From positions 2,480,001 through 2,544,000 of the forward strand of contig CM049985.1 of the NCBI GenBank assembly GCA_016630955.3: a DNA stretch of 64,000 nucleotides. The letters are read 5' to 3'. The DNA is from Didymella arachidicola. Lineage: Eukaryota; Ascomycota; Dothideomycetes; Pleosporales; Didymellaceae. The position numbers and the translations under genes were made by a program. The notes under the pieces are model-generated. The model was not told where the DNA came from. It searched no databases and was given only the letters and a program-made list of their open reading frames with translations. This document shows positions 22,731 through 33,692 of this stretch, one piece after another (position 1 is the stretch's first letter; each line of letters starts with the position of its first letter).

Positions 22731-23351
22731 TGTGTACTGTCAGGCCGCCTGTCCATGTCAGCATGGCCCTCGACATCCTCCGCACTGACATTCTCCATTA
22801 CCACAGATTGCACAGTGCCCGAACCAGTCCCTCTTCGTTTATGCCCGCATAATCAATCAGATAACCACCTCACTTTGCCCAACTCCTCTATTCGTTCCTG
22901 CTCTGCTCCACTAACTCGCCGTCCCCTCGCACACGTGCCAGCCCCCCTCCTACACACCATTGGCGCGCCTTGTCTGCCTGCCTGCGCCCAACACGAATAG
23001 CTCAACCCAGATCCCCTCGTCTCGTCAGGGCGTTTTGCTTTTGCATGGTGCAATCCTCGCTTGTCCTTTGCGCATCAGCCTCCAACCTGCCACTGGCGGC
23101 TGCAGCCCCAGAGTCTGGACAAGCTCTAGTGCCGTGCTCCACGGAGATCACGACGCCCGAGATTCTGAGCACGATTCGTGCATCACAAGATACCCGGCTG
23201 CCGAGTACGAGGACAGAGTCCGTCATTACAATGGATTGCCGTGCAATGCTAATGCTAGGCTAAAAATACACATCAGAAGAGAAGAGAAAGTCAATAGCCA
23301 TGCGTTTCAACGTGCACGAGACGCTGCTGTTCATGTCCATCGTGGTCGTCA

Positions 23352-24953
23352 TCATGCATCTACGTCTTCCTTGGCCGATGCGTCATCAGCCTTGTCAGCC
23401 TTGTCACCTGGCTGGGCCGCTGTTTCATCCTTCTCCGCGTCTGCATCTGCGTCTGCATCTGCGTCTACATCCTTCTTTTCCGACGTCTCCGCTTTCTCTG
23501 CCGACTCTGAAGGCTTCTCCTTCTCGTCCTTGGTTGTTGGGTGTTCTTCGGGGGTCAGCTCCAGGAACACTGCTGGTTTGGTTTCTTCTTCTGCAGTAGG
23601 ATCCTCAGTGGAGGTTTCTTCCTCCCTGGCCTCCACCTCAGCCTCGCCTTGGGCATCTGCCTCGTCCTTGCTCTCTGCACTCGCTTCTCCAGTCTCGCTA
23701 ACAGTATCGGTATTTTCTGTAGCTGGCTCCTCAGCTGCTGGCTCCTCCAGTTCAGTGACTGCCTCTTTAGCCTCCTCAGCTTCTGCCACCTCGGGCTCTT
23801 CTGGTGATGACTCGAATATTTTTATGACTGGCCTCGCTGCATCTTTCGCTGATTGATCTTCTTCCTCTTCAGCCTCCTCAACGACCGTTGTGACAGATGT
23901 TGCGCCGACAGACGGCGAATGTCGGTGGCGCTTCGTTGTTCCAGCAGTTGAGAGAGTGTGTTCTGAGAGTCCCTCAATGTTGACGGAGCTGTCCTTCTCT
24001 TGCGGCCCAGAGTCGGACGGCTCGCGCTTCAAAATCAGCGGTGGAATAGAGGCTGTGGTTTCTGTGGGCGGCTCAATGCCTTCAGCTTCGGGCGGTATGG
24101 TGTAGTTGTCCTCTGGAATCAGGCCGTATACATCGCAGACAGTCTTGAAGAAAATGTAGAGCCCAGTGTCTCCCTCGACCTTCCAGAACATATCTCGATG
24201 CTGGAACCATGCGTGTGCGAATATCCTATACACTCGTCGAAAGATATTGGTCAATTGGCGTATCTGTGAGTGTTGTGTGGACTGATCGGTGCCGAGCGCG
24301 AGTCGTGAGGGGAAGTGCTTTGGTGATGTGAGGGTGTTTGCGGCCCAATCGAGGGTGTGGCAGCAGTAATCAATGGCGCCGCACGATTTTGGTGGGTCGT
24401 GGACGGCGCAGAGATACTGCCACTCGGAGGCGCGCATCTCAGGACATGTGATTGATGAGCACGGCGGTGTGTCGGAAAAGAGGGCGACGATGATTGAATT
24501 GACCTTCTGCGTGAGAAACCGGCATAGCTCGTACAGCCACAGCGTCTTGTCGACGTTCTCCGGAGGCTGCGCCAGCTGCAGAGCCATGTCCTTGTCCACC
24601 GGGATCTTGCCATTTGCGCCGGGCGGGTGTGTGAGGAAGTTGTGCAGGGCCTTGAGGTGTTCGGTGAGCTGAAAGGCCGAATCAATCTGCGCGTCGTCTT
24701 AGTATGTGCTCTCCTGACCAGCCCAGGTCCCATCGCGGGCGCGTACCTCTGACAGCTCTACGAGTGGCGGGCCCTCGGCCATGTCCTCCGCCTTCGTTCC
24801 TGGCCGTATCCGTCGCGCAGCCGCATGGTCAAGGCTGCTGAAGAACTTCTGCTGCTCGGGCGAGGCTGGCACGGGCGACAGCTGGTCTTCGGCGATCGGC
24901 GGCGGGCTGGGCAGGCGCGGAGAAGCCGGTGATGCCATTGCTGTCGCGTCCAT
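23352..24953 (-). CDS. Mob family protein (phocein/MOB3-like) with acidic C-terminus
   Basis: Exons 24747-24953 and 23352-24686 join in phase (GTACGC..GCGCAG) to give 513 residues. The Mob core spans about 75-265. It includes a C-x-E-M-R-A-S-E-W-Q-Y-L-C zinc-site stretch, W-A-A-N-T-L-T-S-P, and the H-A-W-F-QHRDMFW plus LYIFFKTVCDVYGLIPE blocks. HxxxH and Cys ligands appear in the expected order. The wording fits phocein/MOB3 better than Mob1 or Mob2. In Sordaria and Neurospora, MOB3 belongs to the striatin-interacting STRIPAK complex needed for hyphal fusion and fruiting. The last 200 residues are an unusual Glu/Ala-rich acidic tail with an Asp-Ala repeat coded by a 12-bp microsatellite near 23448-23475. 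A longer in-frame start (25121) exists, but the ATG at 24953 gives the expected leader. Confidence 0.85.
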
Positions 24954-25460
24954 GTAAGGATGGGAGCTGTCGGCAGCGATGGGAGTCGAGGGCGGAGGGC
25001 GGAGGGCGGAGGCCGGGCGTGTGGTGGTGAGCTGTCCAGTTTCCAGCAAGAGCTCGTGAATGCAGGGTAGGGACACCCCTGTCGTCTGTCCCCGCGGCGC
25101 TAATCCCACCAAAGTTAGCATCCATGGGGCTCTTCAAGAGCATAGCACTACTACGTCACTTGTGCATTTTCACACCTTCGCTAGGTATGTGTTCTACTAG
25201 CTCGGTCTGGCTGTTCTGTGGCTGTGCTTGTGTATCCACGATAATCGCTCTTCCAATACCGCATTTCTGCTCCTTCTGTACCGAGTCATCTAGAACCTTG
25301 CAACTTCAGCAGCCAAACAGAACACACTCGAGTACATGGGCTTTGAAGACACGCATTAGCTTCGACAAAGATTCACCCACTGACCTCAGAAGATAATCAG
25401 GTCTTCCACATTTATAGTGCCATCCCACATCAATAAACCTGTCATCAAGACTGAACTAGT
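24954..25460. other. divergent promoter region, Mob gene / Zng1 gene
   Basis: About 500 bp between divergent starts. No gene is seen; it should hold the promoters of both neighbours. Confidence 0.6.
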
Positions 25461-26651
25461 ATGGACATCGAAGTATCAGACGACGAGGTTCCAGTCCTCA
25501 TCGAGCCAGAAATGGCAGTTGAGAGCGACGACGAAATCCCAAACCTTATTCAAGACCCCAACGCCCTACCGACGACAAAAGTTCCCCTGACGATTGTCAC
25601 TGGATACCTCGGAGCTGGGAAGACCACTCTGCTCAACTATATCCTCACTGCGCAGCATGGCAAGAAGATTGCCGTCATCCTCAACGAATTCGGCGACTCA
25701 ATCGATATCGAGAAGCAGCTCACCGTCTCGGAATCCAACTCCACAGAAGCAAAGCCACCGCCCTTCGTCCCCCTTGCCAACGGCTGCATATGCTGCAGCG
25801 CAAAAGATGTCGGTGTCGCTGCGATCGAGAACCTCATGGAAGCCGGTGGACTGTTCGACTACATCCTGCTCGAAACCACCGGACTAGCGGACCCAGGAAA
25901 CCTCGCGCCAACTTTCTGGCTCGACGACGGGCTAGGTAGCACCATCTTCCTCGACGGCATCGTCACCCTCGTCGACGCCAAAAACGTCCTGAAAAGCCTC
26001 GACGAAGGCTACGGCGACGGCGAAGAAGTCTCAAAGCGCGCCCAAGAACGCGGACACGACCACTCCGGACCGCTACTCACAACCGCGCATCTGCAAATCA
26101 GCCACGCCGACGTCATCCTCGTCAACAAAACCGACCTCGTCACCCCAGCAGAGCTGCAAACAGTCGTGGACCGCATACGCTCCATCAACGGACTCGCACG
26201 CATCAAAACTACAACGAAGAGCGAGGTCCCGCAGCTGGAAGGCTTCCTGCTCGGCATCAACGCCTACGCCGACGTCACAGCCGACGACCTGACCTTCGCC
26301 ACTAAGGGACACAGTCATCTGGACCCCACAATCACAACATCGACCATCGCATTCCCGGCGTTGACCCCCGAGCAAGAAGACAAGTTTGATCTGTACCTGC
26401 GCACGATACTCTGGGACGAGACGCTGCCGAACAAGACACCGCACGAAAAATTTGAAATCCACAGACTAAAGGGCAGGATACCGGTCAGCGACGGGAGGGT
26501 ATTGTTGCTGCAGGGCGTGCGCAATCTATACGACATCAACGAGGGAAATGAGCCAGCGCGCGACAGCGACGAGGCGAAACTGGTGCTTATTGGGAGAGGT
26601 GTAGATCAGGAAGGATTCAGGAAAAGTTTGATTGAGATACTGGGTTCGTAG
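25461..26651 (+). CDS. Zng1-type CobW/COG0523 GTPase metallochaperone
   Basis: An uninterrupted 396-residue frame. Domains in order: an acidic N-terminal tail; a G3E GTPase with Walker A GYLGAGKTT (48-56); the zinc-binding GCICC (108-112); switch motif ETTGLADP; a VNKTDLV guanine motif; then a CobW C-terminal domain (about 285-395). Animal and yeast relatives (ZNG1/CBWD) deliver zinc to methionine aminopeptidase 1 in the cytosol, binding it through an N-terminal CPELVPI-like motif. Here the tail carries two related copies, DDEVPVLIE (7-15) and DDEIPNLIQ (23-31), neither with the Cys. It is divergent from the Mob gene, and its stop converges on the membrane-protein gene 99 bp away. The start is the first ATG, and the tail motif supports it. 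Confidence 0.92.
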   Translation: MDIEVSDDEVPVLIEPEMAVESDDEIPNLIQDPNALPTTKVPLTIVTGYLGAGKTTLLNYILTAQHGKKIAVILNEFGDSIDIEKQLTVSESNSTEAKPPPFVPLANGCICCSAKDVGVAAIENLMEAGGLFDYILLETTGLADPGNLAPTFWLDDGLGSTIFLDGIVTLVDAKNVLKSLDEGYGDGEEVSKRAQERGHDHSGPLLTTAHLQISHADVILVNKTDLVTPAELQTVVDRIRSINGLARIKTTTKSEVPQLEGFLLGINAYADVTADDLTFATKGHSHLDPTITTSTIAFPALTPEQEDKFDLYLRTILWDETLPNKTPHEKFEIHRLKGRIPVSDGRVLLLQGVRNLYDINEGNEPARDSDEAKLVLIGRGVDQEGFRKSLIEILGS

Positions 26652-26750
26652 ATAGCATTCGTCTGAAGGAGGGCAATTGAACCGTGCAACATACAATGCA
26701 AGACCGATATTCTAGATGACACCACGAGTCAGCGTGCTCCTCCGTACTTT

Positions 26751-28126
26751 TCACGCCTCCCTGTCAGCATCTCGTTCGTCCTTACTGTCCACTTCCGCGA
26801 TAACACTTAGCTCGTCCACGGCGCCGCTCCTCAACTCCCATCCCTCCTCGACAACGGTGTCGATACTGATAGAGCTTGCGTTCCGAGTCGAACGTACAGC
26901 ACCGGAGGGAGTCGCAGCATCGCTCGAAGCACGTGCTGTGGGAGACGTGCCTGCCACGACATCTTCGAACGGATCTTCGTCGCCAGCAGTCTCGCAAACA
27001 ACAGTGGTAGAGGTCTTCACTCCCTCGTCTCTGGAAGCATGCGCATCGGAGAAGGGATCAGAGGGGTGTCCAGACTGCGTGTGCTCTGTAGTCGCAGCTC
27101 CATCCACAACTGCAGCAGTATCCACGAAATCCACCGGATCCTCAAACGAATTCCGCTGCACATCCCCGCCCAGCACAGCTCCAGCATCCCCACCATCACC
27201 GCGCAGCAAATCCCTCAGGGCAACAGCATTGCCATGAATCGCCGCCGGATCCCCCTGCGCGCGCGCCCTCACCCTATTAAGCCTCGCAGCATGCACCGCA
27301 CAACCCAAATACCCCAACGCCCTACACAAAATTAGCCTTCAACCCAAAACACCCCATCAACTCGCGGAGAAAACCTACATTATAATCTCCCCCCCAACCA
27401 CCCCCCAAACCCCACCCCACACAACTCCCCTCCCCGCCTTCTTCCCTTGCAAAACAATCATCTCATCAGCCTCCACCCAGCACCACTCCGCACCCACCGC
27501 ACCCTGCCCTCCATCAACCCACAACTCCGCGAAAAAACCCGCGCTGGTTGTTAGCGCGACGAGCACGAGGAAGGAGTGTGTTGCAGCTGCGCAGTTGCTG
27601 ATCCTAGAGCGGGAGAGGTGGGATAGGGTTGTGGATGAGAGGGCGACGAGGGCGGAGAGGGGGGTTAGGAGGGCGAGGGAGCGTATGCTGCGGTTTTGTG
27701 AGTGGGGTGACTAGTAGGGAAGGGGAAGGAGGGGTACAGGAGGTTTGGTGGCGGGCTGATGGTGAGAGCGGCGTTGGTGTGGATGGAGGCGTAGGTTATG
27801 GGATGGGGGGATGTGAGGGTGGTGTTTGGGTAGCAGGGTGATGGTTTGGGGGGGAGGTTGGACAGCATCATGACGAGGGCGGTTGTGAGGAGGATTTGGA
27901 AGAGGTTGAGGAAGAGAGCGGGGAAGAGGGTGTATATCTATGGGGGTTTGTGTTTTTAGTCTGATATGGAGATTTTTGCACTGTGGATTGGGTAGCGAGT
28001 GAATATTCGACTTACGCTGTATCGAGAGACGCCGGGCCAGCTTGTGGACTTGGCGTCGAGGGCGAAGATGCCGAAGGCGTACAGTTTCTTGAAGGGGTAC
28101 TTCAGGGTCTTCTTGATGGTGTCCAT
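26751..28126 (-). CDS. four-span integral membrane protein with acidic cytosolic tail
   Basis: Four exons, 28016-28126, 27738-27937, 27379-27687 and 26751-27321, join in phase to 396 residues. One donor (GTACCC) is weak; the others are canonical. Hydrophobic spans appear at about 37-60, 105-125, 138-158 and 190-215. The order of short N-tail, first span, larger loop, three clustered spans and a long Ser/Thr/Asp-rich tail resembles fungal claudin-like (Sur7/PalI-type) proteins. No diagnostic motif is present, so the family is not claimed. The tail (residues 215-396) is acidic and probably cytosolic. Codon use in the loop exon is strongly C-rich. Function unknown. Confidence 0.7.
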
Positions 28127-28473
28127 GGTGGGCGGTATTTCAGGCTGGCGTGGTGGTCGAGGGAGACGGATACAAGTCGACTGCGAACGCTCTACAGAAC
28201 ACAAGGAAAGAAAGGGTTTTTATGTTCATCCAGAACCATTACACTGGAGGTCAAGTACTGGTAGCGAAATTGTCCCTGAATCTCTTCGTCGAGCCCTTCA
28301 TTTCCTCGCACGTCAGCATCACTGTCCAAAGCAGGGTCGTGGGGTGTCAGCGAAGAAACGAGGGATATTGGTAGCTACGACTGTTTCCCGCTGCTCCAGT
28401 CGAGCCAGCAGATGGGCATATACAAAAACAAAAAAGGTCATTACATCCAAGATATTATACCACTCTGTCGCAT
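28127..28473. other. intergenic, no gene seen
   Basis: About 350 bp between two genes on the minus strand. It would contain the 5' region of the membrane-protein gene and the 3' end of its upstream neighbour. Confidence 0.6.
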
Positions 28474-29757
28474 TTACAGCCTTGTCCTGTACGGCCGCGG
28501 CACAGACGCATACTCAGGCTTGAAGTAGCGGTCTGGAATTCTGTTTCCATACTCATCGAAGCGGTAATCCTCCTTCTGCTCGACCCAGACCTGTTGCCCG
28601 ATCAGCCTGTGTCTCGCGCCAGCGTGTCGAAGCCTCCAGGTGGCCGGCGTGCATGTGCAAGACATGCTCGTCGCCTACATCCGCGACTTGGGGTACTGGT
28701 AGGATCTTACCTCGCGCTCCGAGTACTGCTGGTTGGGAGGCACTGGTTGCGGGTTCAGCACTTCATTGTCTCCGAAGCCAGAGTCGCCCTGGAACCTACG
28801 GTTGTATTGCTGCGCACCGTATGGGCCGTAGCTGCGGTTGGCGCTCTGCATCCAGGACTCACGCTCGGGCACGCGGTCCTCGAAAGACTCGGGGCGTCGG
28901 CCGAGAGGCGCCTGGGCGTAGCGGCGGTCCTCAGGGTGGTGCTCGTAGCGGTCGCGTTGCTCGAAGCGCTCGGTGGTGTGCTGCTGGTAGCGAGGGTCGG
29001 CGGGGTCGTAGCGCTCGAAATCGAGGTCGCGCTGGTACTGGTCGCCGCGGTCGTCGTAGTGGCGAGGGCCGCGCTCATCGACGTAGATGTCGCGGCGCTC
29101 CTCGTAGCGTGGGGGTGCAGGGCCGTCGCGCTCAATCCAGACGTCGCGCTCCTCGACACGACGGGGGCCGTTGTCGCGCTCGACCCAGACCTCTCGCTCG
29201 ACGTGCTCGGCGTGCTGGGCGGGGGCCTCGCGCCTGATGTCGATGTCGATGTGGGTGTCCTTGGTCGTCTCCTCCTTCTTGGCCTTCTTGGACTTCTCCA
29301 GTGGCTCGAGGCCGGACAGGAAGCCAATGACCTCGAGCAGGGTGGCGTGGGCAATGACCAGCTCTTTCTCGCGGTTCTCCAGCTTCTCCTTCTCGCTGAG
29401 CAGCCAGTAGACGCGGTGGCGGACACCCACGCGGCGGCCCTCCTCGATGTCGCCGCCCACGCGCTCCGTGTGCGGCGTGATGTTCTCCAGGGCGCCGCGC
29501 ACATCGCGCATGCCGCCGTAGACCCACTTGGACTTCTCTGGGTTGGCCTCGAGGGCGTCGTGGACTTCGCGGACCGACAGCAGGCGCTTCACTTCGTCGA
29601 GGTCGGAGCGCACGCGGCCGATGATGCGCACGTAGACGGCATTGGAGGGACCGACATCGCGCAGGCGCTTGGCCTTGTACAGGAACTCGCTGAGCTTGTA
29701 GGCACCGCCGAGGGCAGCCGCCGCCGAGCCGAACGCAAAGAGCTCGCCCTTGACCAT
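28474..29757 (-). CDS. hypothetical fungal protein with charged repeat region, 387 aa
   Basis: Exons 28711-29757 and 28474-28590 join in phase 0 (GTAAGA..CAACAG); without splicing the frame would end seven codons later. The first 30 residues are Ala/Gly-rich and mildly hydrophobic. Residues 30-165 look like a helical globular unit (RDVGPSNAVYVRIIGRVRSDLDEV, then HRVYWLLSEKEKLENREKELV). Residues 170-330 are a low-complexity, highly charged Arg/Asp/Glu/Tyr region with repeated short patterns (EERDVWIERD, EERRDIYVDE). The C-terminal exon repeats the VWVE word found near residue 205, which supports the splice. No known domain recognised. A long frame on the opposite strand is a shadow of this gene's GC-rich codons. 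Confidence 0.8.
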
Positions 29758-30274
29758 GGCGGTGAGTTGGACGTGGCCGGGAAGGGGGGGTCGGGGCTAT
29801 CAATGGAAGTACGTCGTCAATGGGTCGTCAGGTTACCTCGGAAGCTGCAGAGGCCTCGCGAGATCATCCCGTGCACGTCTGGGGCAGGTGCGAGGAGGGT
29901 TGCGGAGGTTGGCGCTCTGTTGTCACCTCAGCAAGGCTCAGCTCCTGTGTTTGGATGGCTGGGGGCGGCCCAGGCGCCTAGCCTATCACGCTGCGAGGAA
30001 CACCAGAGCTATCCTGCATACGAGCCATCCGAGGCTCCTCCTGGATCCTAGCGGGTCCCAGACTGCACTCTGACCTGCATGTGGAGATGCGCTTGGTTCC
30101 TCCATATCTCGCTGCTTTTGTTGCTATCAAATTGCCCTCGAGACTCACTCCACGAGTCTGCACCGCTGCACCTCCAGCTCTGTTGAAGCTCGACACGTCA
30201 ACAGCGCTAGCCCCACACCTTCCCGCTCGGGTTGCTCCAGTCCCTGCTCACTAGCCCGGAACACCACCCACACA
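29758..30274. other. intergenic, no gene seen
   Basis: About 520 bp between two minus-strand genes, probably the promoter of the charged-repeat protein gene. No family-like frame. Confidence 0.6.
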
Positions 30275-31938
30275 TCATCGCCCCTGTCTGCCGTACTTTG
30301 CGATGAACGCCCTGACTCTCGGATCGCTCAGACTGAGCTCGCTGCCTTCTGCGTCTAGCAGCTCCCGGTCCTTGTGATCGAGCTCTCGGTCCATAGCCTT
30401 CAACTGCGCATCTAATTTGGAATTCGTCAAGCTGACTTGCTGGAATGGTGTGTAGGCGTAGAGGACGTCCAAGATGCTCCTGAGATCCCCATCAGCTCTG
30501 CTTGAGCGCTCTGCGATCTGCTCCTGCGTTGTTGTGGCGGTGGCTTGGAAGTGATCTTGACCCTTCTTATCCCTCTCAGCCTGCGTCTGAACAAGCGCGT
30601 CTTGAAGTCCTTCCAACGTGTCATAGCCGTGGAATGAAACCCCAGCGTGACGAAGTGCATCTTGGAGCGCTGCAGGGAGCGCCAGAGATGCCGTTGGCTT
30701 GAGCTTCATCGCTGGCGTAAATGCTGAAAGAGGCACAGATGACGTGCGTCTCTTCACTGGTGTAGGGCGTTGAGCATGCACATCTGGCATGCGCTTCGAG
30801 GCTGCCTCGCTCACATGCGCTATGGCCTGGTGGAACTCGGCTACGTCTGTAGAGGAAGCACTGACGATCTCCAGGCGCTTGCCCATATAATCGAGCGTCG
30901 AGAGAACCTGGAATTATGAGCCTGAGTCCTGACTTGAGCAGCAGATAAGCACATACATAGTTCAACCAGGCTGTTCTTGCAAGCTCCCGCTCCTCCTCCT
31001 TACGTTCTTTGATATCGGCCATTGGTTTCCTCAGCTCATGCTCGACGACCATCTCAGCAATGGAGGCGACTTCGGTGTGCAGCTCCTCCATCTCAGCTTG
31101 CAAAGCGTCCTTGCGCTGCTGGAGTTCAGCTTCACTTCCAGTTGGCAAATGACCATCTGTCTTTGCTAAAAGACTACTCAGATAAACCGCGTCGACACGG
31201 GCTTTGATCTCAGCAGTTCGAAACGAGATAATGGCTTTGCACCACTGCTCTACAGACCGTTCATCTTCACTGACTTCAGCTTTGGTGACAATCGTTGAGA
31301 CGATGTTTGGGAGCCGGCTGAGGATCTGGTCATCAGAAGAAAGGCGCTCGGCGACATAACTTTTGAGTGCCGATTTCTCTGATTCAATCTCTCGCTGTGC
31401 GTCTGTCAGCTGCTCGGTGATAGCGGTGGAGACATCGTCGATCGCAACGTCCAGACGTGCCTTCTCTTGCCCCTCTTTCCGTCTCCTTTCGTTGCGGGCA
31501 TGTTCAACGTCCAGATTGGGCTTGTCAAGCATCTTCAGCTTCTTGAGAGCATCTCGTTGCGCTTCAAGCACTCTGCACTGTTCCTCGATTGCAGTAGTCG
31601 AATTTTGAAGAGATTCGATGGCAGCCGCAATCTCGTGATCCAAAATCGGACGAACGGGCTCTCCTTCGCTCTCATATTGATGTGAGAGGCCCTTGCGCTT
31701 CAGAGTCTGGTATCTGCCATATTTTAGATACGGCCGACTACATTGCAAGAGATACCCACAGCTCCAACTCCTCTTTGCTCAACAGCGTCTCCTCGTTCAG
31801 GTACTCGTGTACCCATGCAGCAGCTTCCCCTTTTGTGTTTCCATCCTCGAACCCGAGCAGGATCTTGTCAAGATCAACATCGAGCCCTCTCTCTTCCAAG
31901 ACGTTTAGCAAGTGATGAGCTGCTTGTTCCTCAGACAT
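30275..31938 (-). CDS. probable augmin complex subunit 3 (HAUS3-like) coiled-coil protein
   Basis: Three exons, 31756-31938, 30957-31706 and 30275-30907, join in phase 0 for 521 residues. The first intron uses the second of two possible acceptors (ATACCAG); the first would end the frame. The N-terminal 65 residues read as a HAUS3 head: an L-L-x-V-L-E-E-R-G-L start, then GFEDG, and EYLNEETLLSKEELELW, which parallels the animal N-E-Q-x-V-L-S-E-R-E-L-E pattern. Long coiled coils follow at about 85-270, with further helices to the end. HAUS3 is a core of the eight-subunit augmin complex that recruits gamma-tubulin to spindle microtubules; filamentous fungi such as Aspergillus have it, budding yeast does not. 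The assignment rests on the head and architecture and is moderate. It shares a 219-bp promoter with thymidylate synthase. Confidence 0.65.
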
Positions 31939-32062
31939 TGCAAAGTGCCCACTGTTGATTGTTGATGCCCTGGTGTTTTGCGGTGAAGCGGATGTGGTTA
32001 GACCCACTTGAGTCCGGGCAGCTGCACAAGCCAGTTGCGCAGACGCGCTTCCCAGAACCCTG

Positions 32063-32068
32063 ACGCGT
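32063..32068. promoter_or_regulatory. MCB box (ACGCGT) in divergent promoter
   Basis: A palindromic ACGCGT lies within tgacgcgtcgcg, 90 bp before the thymidylate synthase start and 125 bp before the augmin-like start; a second partial site, gacgcg, is at 32042-32047. In yeasts, MBF (Mbp1/Swi6 type) binds this element and drives CDC21 and other S-phase genes at G1/S. Confidence 0.6.
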
Positions 32069-32157
32069 CGCGCGACATTTCACTTTAGTAGCGCTCACAC
32101 ATCACTTGCAGTCAGAGACATCGCTCACTTCTATCACTCCGTATACATGTAAACGGG

Positions 32158-33204
32158 ATGGCGCCTTCAACACTTGAGCCGGTGATTTCGACGACACCTC
32201 CACCGGAGACTCACAATGGCACACGGACAGACACACCCGTTCAGGAGACACCCAAGGCAGACCCCTCGCATGAGGAGTTCCAGTATCTTCGTCTGATTCG
32301 CGACATTCTCGACAATGGAGAGCACCGTCCAGATCGCACAGGCACAGGAACATACGCAATACCTTTTCCTGCCCAGATGAAGTTCACCCTCTCGAGACCG
32401 TCTTCCGACCCTGCGGCGCCGCTAGAGCTCGTCCTACCCCTCCTCACAACCAAGCGCGTTTTCCTGAGAGCTGTAGTGGGTGAACTTCTTTGGTTCATTG
32501 CAGGGTCCACACACTACAAGTCACTCCAAGAAGCTGGAATCAAGATCTGGGACGGCAACGGTTCGCGCGCATACCTAGACAGCGTTGGCTTAACACACCA
32601 CGAGGAGGGAGACCTTGGGCCTGTCTATGGCTTTCAGTGGCGGCACTTTGGAGCAGAATATAAGGGCCACGACGCGGACTACACAGGGCAAGGTGTTGAT
32701 CAGCTCGCTGAGGTCATTGACAAGATCAAGAACCGACCCTACGACCGAAGAATCATCCTTAGCGCTTGGAACCCTGCAGATCTCAAGAAGATGGCCTTGC
32801 CACCATGCCACATGTTCGCACAGTTCTATGTATCTTTCCCAAAACAGAAAGGGGGCGCGACGGAGAAGCCCAGGGGTGTGCTGCACTCACTGTTGTACCA
32901 GCGCTCGTGCGACATGGGACTGGGAGTACCATTCAACATTGCATCGTATGCATTGCTGACCCACATGATTGCGCACGTCTGCGACCTTACACCAGGCACC
33001 TTCACACACACTATGGGCGACGCACACGTATACGCCGATCACGTTGATGCGCTCAAAACCCAGCTCACGAGAGAACCGCGCAATTTCCCGACTTTGAAAA
33101 TCAACAAACCGGTGGGCGGCAGCATCGACGGGTGGAAGGCTGAAGAGCTGGAGGTCCTGGGGTATAAGCCACACGGAGCGATTGCAATGAAGATGAGTGT
33201 GTAG
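32158..33204 (+). CDS. thymidylate synthase
   Basis: A single 348-residue frame. It converts dUMP and methylenetetrahydrofolate to dTMP and dihydrofolate, the only de novo source of thymidylate. After a 38-residue non-conserved leader, the full enzyme is visible. There is the phosphate-loop DRTGTGT (59-65), the GELLWFIAGST block, GPVYGFQWRHFG (154-165), the active-site nucleophile Cys217 in LPPCHMF, the QRSCDMGLGVPFN nucleotide-binding stretch (248-260), and the HTMGDAHVYADH block. The C-terminal end KMSV matches the usual folate-closing tail. Length and order are typical for fungal enzymes, with a small insert near 228-238. The MCB box upstream suggests S-phase control. The gene symbol in yeast is CDC21. 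Confidence 0.97.
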   Translation: MAPSTLEPVISTTPPPETHNGTRTDTPVQETPKADPSHEEFQYLRLIRDILDNGEHRPDRTGTGTYAIPFPAQMKFTLSRPSSDPAAPLELVLPLLTTKRVFLRAVVGELLWFIAGSTHYKSLQEAGIKIWDGNGSRAYLDSVGLTHHEEGDLGPVYGFQWRHFGAEYKGHDADYTGQGVDQLAEVIDKIKNRPYDRRIILSAWNPADLKKMALPPCHMFAQFYVSFPKQKGGATEKPRGVLHSLLYQRSCDMGLGVPFNIASYALLTHMIAHVCDLTPGTFTHTMGDAHVYADHVDALKTQLTREPRNFPTLKINKPVGGSIDGWKAEELEVLGYKPHGAIAMKMSV

Positions 33205-33692
33205 TATCCTTACGATTTGCAGGACTGGAGGCTCTGCTAAAGATGTATATATGAGTGTACGAAGAGATTGTTATAATGAGGGCGTCTATACTGTTCAATT
33301 CTTGGTTCTGGATCAGGCACCGCAGGTACGACCGAACCAAAACCAGGAGGCATGCAGACCTAGTCCACCAGTATTGTCCATGAAATCAGTCCGCACTTAT
33401 GTTTTAACAGTTCTCGAGGGAAAAGATTGCGGCCAACAAACTTGCAATTGCAGTCCTGCAAATTGCCCCACAAGGCGCCTTCAGCCTACTCCAAGCAGCA
33501 GGATAACCTCACCTTCACTTACACTAACACTAACACTAAACCCAGGACCCACACGTGAGCCTCTCGCCCATACAAACAATCGAACCGTCTCCACAGCTTC
33601 CCGCCGCCGCCCAACAACTCACCAATAGCACCCCCACAGCCACAACCACACCTTCGCCAATTGCCTCCACTCCACAACACACCACCGCAGCC
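33205..33692. other. intergenic, promoter of the F-box-like gene
   Basis: About 490 bp, C/A-rich near 33500-33690, with a short run of actaac-like repeats near 33525. No gene seen. Confidence 0.6.

Larger units (their letters stand above)
21679..23351. other. intergenic, upstream of the C2H2 regulator
   Basis: About 1.7 kb, GC-rich to 22500. Several frames are open here but none resembles a protein family. It contains the minisatellite and a long hairpin near 22.7 kb. Confidence 0.6.

Noticed and set aside
28594..30051. 485-codon open frame on the plus strand
   Set aside because: It lies fully antisense to the spliced charged-repeat gene, starts at no conserved site and has the Leu/Val/Asp bias of a shadow of GC-rich codons.
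33520..33545. Telomere-like actaac repeats
   Set aside because: Only about three units, without the ttaggg period, inside a normal promoter.
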